Positions 5,691-13,428 of a stretch of DNA of 33,027 nucleotides are shown in pieces. A program made the position numbers and the translations under genes. Location of the stretch: positions 1 to 33,027 of the IMG/VR virus record IMGVR_UViG_3300031227_007781; one strand, written 5' to 3'. Under the pieces are notes generated by a model that saw only the letters and a list, made by a program, of their open reading frames with translations, searched no databases and was not told the DNA's origin. The stretch's first letter is position 1; each line of letters opens with the position of its first letter. The DNA is from a virus.

Positions 5691-6069
5691 TATCTCTCTT
5701 AGAGAAGAAAATCTAAATGGTTTTAATGTCGACGGCTTTCTGTGCAAGATAGAAGAAGCTTTGAATCTAGGAGTGAGAAAGAATAATGGTTACGGAAAAG
5801 ATAATATCGGTGGCTTAGGAATAAAAGGGGTTTTTGTTCGTGGATGGGATAAGATGAATAGAATTAGGAATATTCTATGGGATAGGAAAGGAAGAGATGA
5901 TGTTAATGAATCTGTTAGACAAGACTATATAGACCTATTGAACTATTCTGCTTTTGCTCTTATGGTTATTGATGGTATATGGTATGATAAACCTAAGAAA
6001 TTTCTTGATGAGCAATTTGAAGAATTAAAAGAGAAAGGTTATCCAGTGGTTGAAGGTCCACCGGATTAA
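5668..6069 (+). CDS. DUF1599 / nucleotide-modification-associated domain protein
   Basis: A 133-residue protein matching the DUF1599 pattern found in phages: KNNGYGKDN, a Gly-rich GGLGIKGVFVRGWDKMNRI segment and a C-terminal helical ESVRQDYIDLLNYSAFALMVI segment. The family has been grouped with phage nucleotide-modification genes, but its biochemistry is not established. The start is TTG at 5668 with AAGGAG at 5655-5660, inside the end of the deoxyribosyltransferase-like gene. The adjacency and overlap suggest the two act together. Confidence 0.75.
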   Translation: MPREEKYSISLREENLNGFNVDGFLCKIEEALNLGVRKNNGYGKDNIGGLGIKGVFVRGWDKMNRIRNILWDRKGRDDVNESVRQDYIDLLNYSAFALMVIDGIWYDKPKKFLDEQFEELKEKGYPVVEGPPD

Positions 6070-6082
6070 ATAGGAGACGAGA

Positions 6083-6223
6083 ATGTTTAAAGATAATGAT
6101 GATAGGATATGTATCGTGTGTGGTAAAAAGTTTTATCCGTTTTACCGTAATGTTAGTTTAGAGCATAAGTGTTGGGAGTGTTCTATGAAGGAAGAGACTG
6201 AGAAGGAGGTTATAATTATATGA
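6083..6223 (+). CDS. 46-residue zinc-ribbon protein
   Basis: A small gene with an ATG 7 bases after AGGAGA. The product has two CxxC pairs (C10/C13 and C30/C33) separated by 16 residues, a typical short zinc ribbon or treble-clef finger. It ends in an acidic tail. Its stop overlaps the start of the next gene as ATGA, which supports it being real. The role is unknown; such small fingers often bind nucleic acid or a partner protein. Confidence 0.7.
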   Translation: MFKDNDDRICIVCGKKFYPFYRNVSLEHKCWECSMKEETEKEVIII

Positions 6224-7449
6224 ACGATGAATTATTTAAACATTTAGTATGTCCGACTTGCAGTTCTGATAAGGTGGTGAAGAATGGAATTGGTGAGAAT
6301 GAAGTGCAGAGATTTCGTTGTAAGGAATGTGGGCGACGATTCAGAGAGACCACTGTTGATCCTGACATCCTGAAAGAGAATGTGCGTCTCAGTAAGCGTG
6401 CTCAAAGATTTATGGACAGCAATAGAATTGAACGTAAGTCATTTAGGGAATACGCTAGAATTGACAATGCTGTTACAGAGTTTAATAGAGAGCTTGTTGA
6501 ATTGTTAAAGGAATATAATTTAGCTGATAAGACAGAATTACATAATTCAGATAATGGGAGAAAGGAAGCGGCAGCTGTTGTGCATTTTACCGATTCTCAT
6601 TTTAATGAGTTAGTAGCTTTGGATGTTAATAGTTATGATTTCTCTATTGCTTCTAAGAGATGTAAGAAATTCATTAGTAGAGTCAAGGAGTATCTTAGTG
6701 TCTTTAATGTGAAGAATGTTTTGTTTGCTATGACTGGAGATTTATTGAATTCAGATAGAAGGCTTGACGAATTGTTGGCTCAGGCTACAAATCGTAGTAA
6801 AGCTGTGTTTTTATCGGTAGAAATTTTACAGCAAATGTTACTTGATTTGAATAAGGATTTCAACGTTAGTGTAGCTTGTGTTACTGGTAATGAGAGTAGG
6901 ATATCGAAGGAAAGAGGTTGGATAGATTTAATAGCGACGGATAATTATGATTTTACAATCTTTAATATCTTGGATTATATCTTTCGTGGTAGTGTTGGGA
7001 TAACGTTTATTAAAAATACTGATCCAACAGAGCAAGTTGTTAATGTTGGTGGTCAGAATGTGCTTTTAATTCATGGTCATCAGATAAATACTGGTAAAGT
7101 AGAGACTAGCATTCAAACTATCATTGGTAAATATATGAGTAAAGGAGTAAGTTTAGACTTAGTGATATATGGTCATATGCATTCTTGCAGGATAGGAGAT
7201 ACATATGCTCGTGGTTCAAGTGTAGTAGGGGCTAATGCTTATTCTGAAAGAGGTCTACAATTAATTTCAAGAGCTAGTCAGAATGTGCATATTATATTTG
7301 ATAAGGATTGCAGAGATAGTATAAGGATTGACCTTCAGAATACAGATGGTATTTATGGTTATGATATCAATAAAGAACTTGAAGCTTACAACTGTAAATC
7401 GGCTGATAGATTGCATAAACCAGTTGTAATTTTCAAAGTTACAATATAG
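6220..7449 (+). CDS. Zinc ribbon fused to calcineurin-like metallophosphoesterase
   Basis: A 409-residue two-domain protein. Residues 1-45 are an InsA-like zinc ribbon (C11, C14, C34, C37, with QRFRCKECGRRF) similar to those that precede DNA-binding or transposase domains. Residues from about 118 onward form a metallophosphoesterase: D125 and H127 (TDSH), the GD motif near 174 (TGDLL), GNES near 225 in place of GNHE, and the histidine motifs HGHQ (about 285-288) and YGHMHS (about 318-323). Phage enzymes of this type may be DNA nucleases or phosphatases; the ribbon suggests DNA targeting. The Glu-Ser in place of His-Glu at the third motif could alter metal binding. It overlaps the preceding 46-residue gene. 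Confidence 0.85.
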   Translation: MNDELFKHLVCPTCSSDKVVKNGIGENEVQRFRCKECGRRFRETTVDPDILKENVRLSKRAQRFMDSNRIERKSFREYARIDNAVTEFNRELVELLKEYNLADKTELHNSDNGRKEAAAVVHFTDSHFNELVALDVNSYDFSIASKRCKKFISRVKEYLSVFNVKNVLFAMTGDLLNSDRRLDELLAQATNRSKAVFLSVEILQQMLLDLNKDFNVSVACVTGNESRISKERGWIDLIATDNYDFTIFNILDYIFRGSVGITFIKNTDPTEQVVNVGGQNVLLIHGHQINTGKVETSIQTIIGKYMSKGVSLDLVIYGHMHSCRIGDTYARGSSVVGANAYSERGLQLISRASQNVHIIFDKDCRDSIRIDLQNTDGIYGYDINKELEAYNCKSADRLHKPVVIFKVTI

Positions 7450-7465
7450 TATAGGAGTATTTATT

Positions 7466-7966
7466 ATGAATAGTTTAGATTTGTATGTGATGACGGTAGA
7501 TAACAAATGTCGTAATGATAATCTTGGGCGTAGATATTCTGATGATTGGAAGCTTATAGCTATTAGTACAAGTATTTCTGGGTTAAAATTGAAGGTAGCA
7601 AATAGGATGGTTCAACGTCCTATAGATATTGAATCGTGGAATTTATTTATTGTTTGTGGTTTTGCTGATGAGAATCGTTTTTTTCTACCTATACGAGATG
7701 AAGTATTAGTTGTTTATGATGGTAGATTTGTTAGTCCTGAAGAGTGGATATCTATCAAGGAGAAGTATCCTGATTTTCTGGACGATATTTTGATGAGTGA
7801 TCTATATGTGCGATTGCGTCGATTGGATGATTTGGATGATAGAAAGGGAATGTTAGATAGAAGAAAGCGGCGTTTGGTTGAGCAAATAGATTATTATAAA
7901 AAGGAAGTTATAACCTTGGAAAAGGAAATGAATAACGTATGTTTAGAGAAAGTTAATATGAGGTGA
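7466..7966 (+). CDS. Hypothetical protein with C-terminal coiled coil
   Basis: A 166-residue protein of unknown function with TAGGAG upstream of the ATG. The N-terminal two-thirds look alpha/beta. The last 50 residues are highly charged and helical with heptad-like spacing (LDDRKGMLDRRKRRLVEQID and following), suggesting oligomerisation. No catalytic motif is recognised. It sits at the end of the block before the terminase promoter. Confidence 0.7.
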   Translation: MNSLDLYVMTVDNKCRNDNLGRRYSDDWKLIAISTSISGLKLKVANRMVQRPIDIESWNLFIVCGFADENRFFLPIRDEVLVVYDGRFVSPEEWISIKEKYPDFLDDILMSDLYVRLRRLDDLDDRKGMLDRRKRRLVEQIDYYKKEVITLEKEMNNVCLEKVNMR

Positions 7967-7970
7967 GAAA

Positions 7971-8090
7971 ATGAAAGTAAAGTTATATAAGTTTCCTAAA
8001 AAGACTGGTTGGTTGGGATGGGTTGAGAGTTGTAGAGGTGATTGTATCGGATTTGTGCGTTTGAATGGAAGTGTAATTTTTGATTGGTAA
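7971..8090 (+). CDS. Hypothetical 39-residue protein
   Basis: A short gene with AGGTGAG, overlapping the previous stop, as ribosome binding site and an ATG 4 bases after that stop. The product is basic and Trp/Gly-rich (TGWLGWVESCRGDCIGF) with two Cys four residues apart. It has no recognisable homologue and could be a small folded beta protein. The following 8091-8223 holds no gene: it contains an AAATTTTCA direct repeat and the terminase promoter. Confidence 0.55.
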   Translation: MKVKLYKFPKKTGWLGWVESCRGDCIGFVRLNGSVIFDW

Positions 8091-8174
8091 CAGATTCCTA
8101 TTAAAATAATTCACAAATTTTCAAATTTTCACTTGCTATAAGTAGCTTCTGATGCTTATCTTAGAGCTTCCCCC

Positions 8175-8202
8175 TTGACAAGTGCTCTCAGTTTGTTATA
8201 AT
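8175..8202 (+). promoter_or_regulatory. Consensus sigma70 promoter before the head genes
   Basis: TTGACA (8175-8180) and TATAAT (8197-8202) match the consensus exactly, with a 16-bp spacer. The spacer end TTTGTTA is shared with the promoter at 274-301. It lies 22 bases upstream of the terminase start and probably drives the packaging and structural genes using host RNA polymerase. Confidence 0.8.
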
Positions 8203-8223
8203 AAGGATGGTGAATAACTAAAT

Positions 8224-9714
8224 TTGATCAATATTGATGATTTAATATTAGGTCTTGAGAAGGAAAAAGAATATTTAAGGGCTAGAAGTAACATTAATAA
8301 TTTGGCGTCATTTGTAATGAGAGATTCTATTACCAATGCTCCTTTTATCCAAGGGGATATTCATAAAAAAATTCAGGATTGGATTGATGAGTATCTTTTT
8401 ACTATTATTTGGGCATCTCGTAATCATGGTAAAACCGAACAAGTATCTATTCTCAGACCTTTATATTTTTTAGGTAATAATCATAATGAGCGTATAAAGA
8501 TTATTTGTGCCTCGGACGAACTCGCCATTAAGAGACTTGATAGGGTTAAAGACCTTATCGTCCACAGTGATGAAGTTCATCACATCTATCCAGATTTAAA
8601 ACCCGATTACAGATGGTGGAGAAAGAAATCCATCCGTATTCAACGGGAAATTTCCTCAACAAATCCTTCTATTGAAGCTTCTGGGATTATGTCTACTGGT
8701 ACTGGTGATAGATCTACTATTATTATTGCAGATGATTTATGCTCATGGAGAAATTCTATTCAGCAACCCAAGATGCGTGAAGCTGTAAAAGATAAGTTCT
8801 TCGATGTATTGACGAACACTCTTGAGCCAGGAGGTAGAGTCATCTATATTTCTACACCGTGGCATAGAGATGATTTATCTCATGATTTAATTAGGAATGA
8901 AAGTTATAAGTGGTTACATTTAGAAATAGATGAAGAGTTCAATCCTATTTGGCCAGAGAAGAGACCGAAATCTTGGTTAATAGAGAAATATAAACAGATT
9001 GGTTCAAGGAGATTTGATAGAGGTTATAGGAATAAGGCTCTATCAGACGATGAGATTGTATTCTCTCAAGATGTAGTTGATAGATTACCTAATTATAAGA
9101 TAGACCCGATTTCCAAAATGTTTGATGGTATGGAGAATTTCATCGGCGTTGATTTTGCTGGTGGTGCTACAAGTAAGGGATATACTGTATTTTTCGTTAT
9201 ATCTGTTAGTGAAGATAAGAAACGTTGGGTTAGAAATATAAAAAGAGGGCATTTCAGTGGTTCTCAAATGGCTAATATTATGACTGACCTTAATGATATT
9301 TATAATGAACCTACGTTTGTTGTTGAGAATAATGGTGTTCAACAGGTTATCATTGATCTCCTTGAAGTTGCTAATAAAGATACAGTTAAGATAATTCCAT
9401 TTCATACTGGAATGAAGAAGATGGACTTATCTGATGGTGTTCCTTCTCTTGCTTTGGAGATGGAACAAGGTATGTGGGAATTTTGTATGTTCCCAAGCAA
9501 ACATGAAGATAGTTGTATGTGTAGTTTTTGTGTTTGTATGAGAGAACTTAAGGATTTTCCTTTAGCCAGACACTCAGATACAGTAATGGCGATGTATTTT
9601 GCTCGTCAAGGTTTAAAGATTGAACATAAAGTTAATTTTAGTGGTTTTGAAGTGTTGAATTTAGGATTGAAGAGTGATGAAAAGGAGGTGCCGATAGAAA
9701 TCGTCAGAATGTAA
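8224..9714 (+). CDS. terL: Terminase large subunit
   Basis: The 496-residue DNA-packaging motor. The N-terminal ATPase has Walker A SRNHGKTEQ (R66, G69, K70, T71) and Walker B IIIADD with acidic residues 170-171. The C-terminal RNase H-like nuclease has D310 in GVDFAGG, a VVENNG motif near 370 and HSDTVMAM with D452. It cuts and pumps concatemeric DNA into proheads through the portal. The start is taken as TTG at 8224; AAGGATGG is about 12 bases upstream, so the exact start is moderately uncertain. The stop overlaps the portal ATG by one base. No small-terminase gene is recognised upstream. Confidence 0.93.
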   Translation: MINIDDLILGLEKEKEYLRARSNINNLASFVMRDSITNAPFIQGDIHKKIQDWIDEYLFTIIWASRNHGKTEQVSILRPLYFLGNNHNERIKIICASDELAIKRLDRVKDLIVHSDEVHHIYPDLKPDYRWWRKKSIRIQREISSTNPSIEASGIMSTGTGDRSTIIIADDLCSWRNSIQQPKMREAVKDKFFDVLTNTLEPGGRVIYISTPWHRDDLSHDLIRNESYKWLHLEIDEEFNPIWPEKRPKSWLIEKYKQIGSRRFDRGYRNKALSDDEIVFSQDVVDRLPNYKIDPISKMFDGMENFIGVDFAGGATSKGYTVFFVISVSEDKKRWVRNIKRGHFSGSQMANIMTDLNDIYNEPTFVVENNGVQQVIIDLLEVANKDTVKIIPFHTGMKKMDLSDGVPSLALEMEQGMWEFCMFPSKHEDSCMCSFCVCMRELKDFPLARHSDTVMAMYFARQGLKIEHKVNFSGFEVLNLGLKSDEKEVPIEIVRM

Positions 9715-11063
9715 TGAAATTCCCATTAGTAGTAGCTCGTAAAAATCGTCTGGATAAATTAGAAAATGAGATAGTAGAATTAAAGAAAGTACAAGCTAAA
9801 GGCTTTGAAACTATCCCTGTTTATAGTAAACAAATGTTTACTAGTAGAACTGGTAGACTTACTTGGTCAGAGTTATGGGAAATTTATGAGAAGTCATCTG
9901 CTGTTAGAAATTCTGTTGATTCATTGGCAAATGAGATTTCATCTCTTCCGTGGGAAGTATTACCCAAAAGAGGAAAGAAACTAAACAGAAGAATTGAAAG
10001 AGAAATTAGAGACGCTACTGATTTTTTCAGAGATCCAAATTCTAATCAGGAATCTTTATCTCAGATAATAAAGAAACTTTCTGTTGATATCCTTGTGTAT
10101 GCTGGGGGAGCTCTAGAAAAAGTTAAATCTGTATCTGGCAGGAAGATATTAGAGATTTATGCCAGAGATGCTCATACATTTAAGGTAGATGTAGACGGGC
10201 ATGGTTATCTTAAAGGTTATAGACAAGTTTATAATTACCAAGATCCAGTTAATTTTAAGCCGAATGAAATAGTTTATTTTATTTTTAATGCTACTACCCA
10301 TTCCGTTTACGGCTTTCCAATTATTGAATCCATCATTGATGAAATAGCCATCCTTTTAAGTTCCAATGCATATATTTCCGCTTATTTTACTGAAGATAAC
10401 ATCCCGCCTGGTGTTTTAAATATGGGAATGATTGGTCCGGTAGCTTATGATGCTGCTAAACAGGAATTTATGGCAGATAGAGGTCAGTTATCTAAAGAAC
10501 ATCTTAGGTTAATTTATGGAACTCCAGGAGTTGAATGGGTAGAATTCAGAAGAGGTAATCAAGAATCTCAGTTAGATGAGTTAAGACAATCTGTTGAGAG
10601 AGTTGTTTATAGGAATTTTGGCGTCCAGCCTATTGAATTTGGAGCCCTTCAAGGGAGCAACCGAGCAACGGCATTAGTTCAGTTCAAAGTTTCTAGAACC
10701 AAGACATTATATCCTATCGTTAATATGTTTAATGATTTCTTTACTAAAGAGTTACTAGAGGATGCTGGATATAGGGACTTAAAATTTAATATAATTAAGC
10801 CAAGATTTGAAGATGAAGAAGAGATTTCTAAGGCTGATTATCGTTATATTAATCAAGGAGTTATGAGTATTAATGATGTTAGAAGAAAGAAAGAAATACA
10901 TCCAGAAACTATTCCTGGTGGAGAAGTATATACAAGGAGTATTGGTGGACAATTAATCTATGTAAAGGATTTATCCAATCAGGGAAAAGTAGAGGAACTT
11001 TTGATGAAACCTGATATGAAAGGATCAAAGAATCCACCTCCTGGATTACAGGTAAATAGATAA
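9714..11063 (+). CDS. Portal protein
   Basis: A 449-residue portal that forms the dodecameric DNA channel at the prohead vertex. It follows the terminase with a TAATG overlap. Recognisable portal features are the N-terminal SSAVRNSVDSLANEISSLPW segment, the central DILVYAGGALEKV and NEIVYFIFNATTHSVYGFP wing/stem segments and the C-terminal helical region with FGVQPIEFGALQG. I cannot separate HK97-type from SPP1-type portals by eye. The nearest ribosome binding site (AAAGGAGG, about 25 bases upstream) is too far, so translation is likely coupled to the terminase. Confidence 0.88.
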   Translation: MKFPLVVARKNRLDKLENEIVELKKVQAKGFETIPVYSKQMFTSRTGRLTWSELWEIYEKSSAVRNSVDSLANEISSLPWEVLPKRGKKLNRRIEREIRDATDFFRDPNSNQESLSQIIKKLSVDILVYAGGALEKVKSVSGRKILEIYARDAHTFKVDVDGHGYLKGYRQVYNYQDPVNFKPNEIVYFIFNATTHSVYGFPIIESIIDEIAILLSSNAYISAYFTEDNIPPGVLNMGMIGPVAYDAAKQEFMADRGQLSKEHLRLIYGTPGVEWVEFRRGNQESQLDELRQSVERVVYRNFGVQPIEFGALQGSNRATALVQFKVSRTKTLYPIVNMFNDFFTKELLEDAGYRDLKFNIIKPRFEDEEEISKADYRYINQGVMSINDVRRKKEIHPETIPGGEVYTRSIGGQLIYVKDLSNQGKVEELLMKPDMKGSKNPPPGLQVNR

Positions 11064-11077
11064 TCATTGATGTGGTG

Positions 11078-11100
11078 TTACCTGAAATTATTTCAGGTAG
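11078..11100 (+). other. Perfect hairpin between portal and methyltransferase genes
   Basis: TACCTGAAA (11079-11087) and TTTCAGGTA (11091-11099) form a 9-bp perfect stem with a TTA loop, extended by a T-G wobble. The downstream sequence is AC-rich before CTTTTAAG, so it is a poor terminator. It may be an mRNA-processing or attenuation element in the only sizeable gap of the head module. Confidence 0.45.
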
Positions 11101-11145
11101 GGGAAATACACTTTTAAGTCATTGGAGGGCATTCGGTGTATATCG

Positions 11146-11790
11146 ATGAATGATAGAGAAGAAGAAAGATTCTGGGAACCTCAATATAAATGGGGTTTTG
11201 GATCTGGTGCTGGCAGTCGAGATAGAGTATTAGAATTTAAAGTAGATTTTGTTAATGGTATCATTAAGGATTATGGTGTCAGAACTATTTTTGATTTTGG
11301 ATGTGGAGATAGTCGTTTTATTAGTTTATTGTACATCAAAGATTATTTTGGTATTGATATTTCAAAGTCTGCTATTGAGATTAGTAGAAATAGAGTTAGG
11401 AATATGATGGGAAATTTTCGTTTCGAAATAGGTCATTTTTGGGAATATACTCCAGAGGTTATTAGAGATAAGTTTAGTTCGTCTTTAGATTGTGTTATGT
11501 GTATTGATGTTCTATATCATATTTTAGATAGGGAAGTTTTAGTCAAGACTCTAGAAAATATTTTTGATTCATTGGCTAAGGTTATTATCCTATATACTCA
11601 TCCTTTTGGTGCTATTAAAAAAGATAAAGATCTGACTCCCCAAGGGATGTATCCAAGAAATATTGTTCCTATTTTAAAGAATATAGTTGATGGATATAAG
11701 ATAATAAAAGAAACTAAGCCAGTTTTTGGTTCAGGAGCAGGATTCATTGTGTATCGTAAAGATAGTATCTATTCTATAGTGAGTAAGTAG
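11146..11790 (+). CDS. Class I SAM-dependent methyltransferase, copy 1
   Basis: A Rossmann-fold methyltransferase of about 214 residues with the AdoMet motif I FDFGCGD near residue 50, an acidic motif II (YFGIDIS) and a post-motif MCIDVLYHI near 120. An in-frame TTG at 11122 is possible, but ATG at 11146 aligns with the start of the adjacent paralogue and leaves GGAGGG upstream. It shares motifs and gene order with the next gene and so arose by tandem duplication. The sequence is of the small-molecule/sugar/protein methyltransferase type and lacks obvious DNA-methylase catalytic motifs (NPPY or PC). Position inside the head module suggests a virion target or modification of a glycan, but the substrate is unknown. 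Confidence 0.82.
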   Translation: MNDREEERFWEPQYKWGFGSGAGSRDRVLEFKVDFVNGIIKDYGVRTIFDFGCGDSRFISLLYIKDYFGIDISKSAIEISRNRVRNMMGNFRFEIGHFWEYTPEVIRDKFSSSLDCVMCIDVLYHILDREVLVKTLENIFDSLAKVIILYTHPFGAIKKDKDLTPQGMYPRNIVPILKNIVDGYKIIKETKPVFGSGAGFIVYRKDSIYSIVSK

Positions 11791-11791
11791 A

Positions 11792-12454
11792 ATGAATGAT
11801 GCTTATGAGAAACTTTACTGGGATAGAAGATATGCAAGAGGAGAAGATTCTGGAGTTGGTAGTAGAGGAAAGTCTTTAAGATATAAAGCAGATTTTCTAA
11901 ATTATATATTCAAGAAATATGAGATTGGTTCTGTATTTGATTTTGGTTGTGGGGATGGTCAATTAGCTTCTTTATTGAATGTTAAATTATATTTTGGTAT
12001 AGATGTTTCTGTTGAGGCTGTTAGAATATGTAGGCTAAGATTTATGGATAGGATTGGTTATTATTTTGAGTGTGCTCATTTTTTTGATTATACTCCAGAA
12101 GTTATAAGAGAGAAAATTGAGTCTTTAGATTGTATTATGTGTATTGATGTTTTATACCATATTATAGATAAAGATGTTTTAGTTAAGACTATAGAGAATA
12201 TTTTTGGTTCGAATGCCATAATTGTTATTTTATACACCTACCCTTTGGGTATCATTAAGAAAGATAGAGATATGAGAATTTATGGTATGTATGCGCGAGA
12301 CATTACTAATATTGTAGAAAGATTTATTGGTAATTATGAGTTAGTAGCAGAAGTAGAACCTGTATTAGGTTCTGCATCAGGATTTCTTATATATCGTAAA
12401 GGGGGTAGGGAAGTATCGAAAGGGAAGACATCTCATGTGGCAGGAGATTCATAG
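11792..12454 (+). CDS. Class I SAM-dependent methyltransferase, copy 2
   Basis: A paralogue of the preceding gene, 220 residues, starting one base after its stop. It conserves FDFGCGDGQL, YFGIDVS, MCIDVLYHIIDKDVLVKT and the C-terminal GSASGFLIYRK region, with divergence elsewhere. The AdoMet site looks intact, so both copies are probably active and may differ in acceptor. A C-terminal extension of about 12 residues relative to copy 1 overlaps the next small reading frame. Confidence 0.82.
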   Translation: MNDAYEKLYWDRRYARGEDSGVGSRGKSLRYKADFLNYIFKKYEIGSVFDFGCGDGQLASLLNVKLYFGIDVSVEAVRICRLRFMDRIGYYFECAHFFDYTPEVIREKIESLDCIMCIDVLYHIIDKDVLVKTIENIFGSNAIIVILYTYPLGIIKKDRDMRIYGMYARDITNIVERFIGNYELVAEVEPVLGSASGFLIYRKGGREVSKGKTSHVAGDS

Positions 12455-12603
12455 ATAGCCTATTAGTCAGTATTGAAGAGCTGACTAAAGATAATGGTAT
12501 GCTTAAAGATAATGTTATGGATTTACAAAGAGAGATTATTGTATTGAGGACTAAGTTAAATAAAGATGAATGGTATATGGCAACGAGAGGTGATGATAAA
12601 TGA
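12451..12603 (+). CDS. Possible 50-residue coiled-coil protein with ATA start
   Basis: A reading frame open from 12409 ends at 12603, overlapping the next ATG as ATGA, which is typical of coupled phage genes. It has no ATG, GTG or TTG before an internal ATG at 12499, yet the heptad-like helix (SLLVSIEELTKDNGMLKDNV) begins well upstream. AGGAG at 12442-12446 is 4 bases before an ATA at 12451. I place the start there tentatively; a 34-residue product from 12499 is the alternative. Function unknown. Confidence 0.4.
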   Translation: MDSLLVSIEELTKDNGMLKDNVMDLQREIIVLRTKLNKDEWYMATRGDDK

Positions 12604-13415
12604 GTGAAGGTTTAGCTTCTACAGATTCAAAATCTACTATTGGAATACTTGAGTATATTAGTAAGCCTTGGAGTAGCATGAAGGATGTGCCTAAATCCGT
12701 TAGGGGGGCTGGGCTATCACTCACACAAGCCAACACCTGGAGCAAGTTCTACGATGCGGGAAAATCATTTGCTGAGAACCCAGCTGGATATGCTTGGTAT
12801 AGATTCAAACAAGCTTATAAGAAAGTTGATGGTAAATGGAAGAAGAAAGTTAAGAAATCAGATGATTTTGTTACGTGGGAAAAGATTAGTGAAATGCTGA
12901 ATTCAGATGAAAGATATACTGAAGAACTTCAAGGTGTTGCTAAAGAGGAAATTATACGATTGGCTGCTGAATTTATAGAAGAGAAGGGAATTAAGAAAGA
13001 AGATACTACTGTTAGCAAAGCTAGATTTGGATTTGTTAAAGTCGATGCTAAAGAATATATAGTTGGCGGAGTTGTATATCCATCGAATGGTAGCTTTGAT
13101 TCTCAAGGTGATAGAACTACTCCTGATGAGAACTGGAAAGCAATGAAGAAGTATATGCTTAAGTATGCTAAAGATAATAAAATGATTAAAGTTAATCATA
13201 AAGGTGAGAAGAGGAATATACCAATTGTTGAAAGCTATTTCGCAGAAGATGATCACTTTAAGGGTGGCTTCTTGTCAGAGAATAGAGTTATGAAAGGTGA
13301 TTGGTATATGTCGCTATATCTTGGAGATCATAAGGATATATTTGAGTCTGTTGAGAAAGGTGAATTGACTGGATTTTCGATACATGGTGAAGCTTATGGT
13401 CAAGAGGTTGGTTAA
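12600..13415 (+). CDS. ChaB-like domain fused to XkdF-type prohead protease
   Basis: A 271-residue protein with two regions. Residues from about 24 to 85 match the ChaB fold (VPKSVRGAGLSLTQANTW ... YAWYRFKQAYKKVDGKWKKK). From about 145 on, the sequence matches XkdF-like putative phage serine proteases: IVGGVVYPSNGSFDSQGD, IVESYFAEDDHFKGG and VEKGELTGFSIHGEA. XkdF-family proteins sit between portal and capsid genes and are thought to mature the prohead. The ATG overlaps the preceding frame. ChaB-XkdF fusions occur in phages; the ChaB part may bind DNA or a partner. Confidence 0.8.
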   Translation: MSEGLASTDSKSTIGILEYISKPWSSMKDVPKSVRGAGLSLTQANTWSKFYDAGKSFAENPAGYAWYRFKQAYKKVDGKWKKKVKKSDDFVTWEKISEMLNSDERYTEELQGVAKEEIIRLAAEFIEEKGIKKEDTTVSKARFGFVKVDAKEYIVGGVVYPSNGSFDSQGDRTTPDENWKAMKKYMLKYAKDNKMIKVNHKGEKRNIPIVESYFAEDDHFKGGFLSENRVMKGDWYMSLYLGDHKDIFESVEKGELTGFSIHGEAYGQEVG

Positions 13416-13428
13416 GGGGGTGGTATAA

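Noticed and set aside
12685-12900. A 71-codon frame in a second frame of the XkdF gene
   Set aside because: It overlaps the ChaB/XkdF coding region, which has recognisable domains; no separate ribosome binding site.
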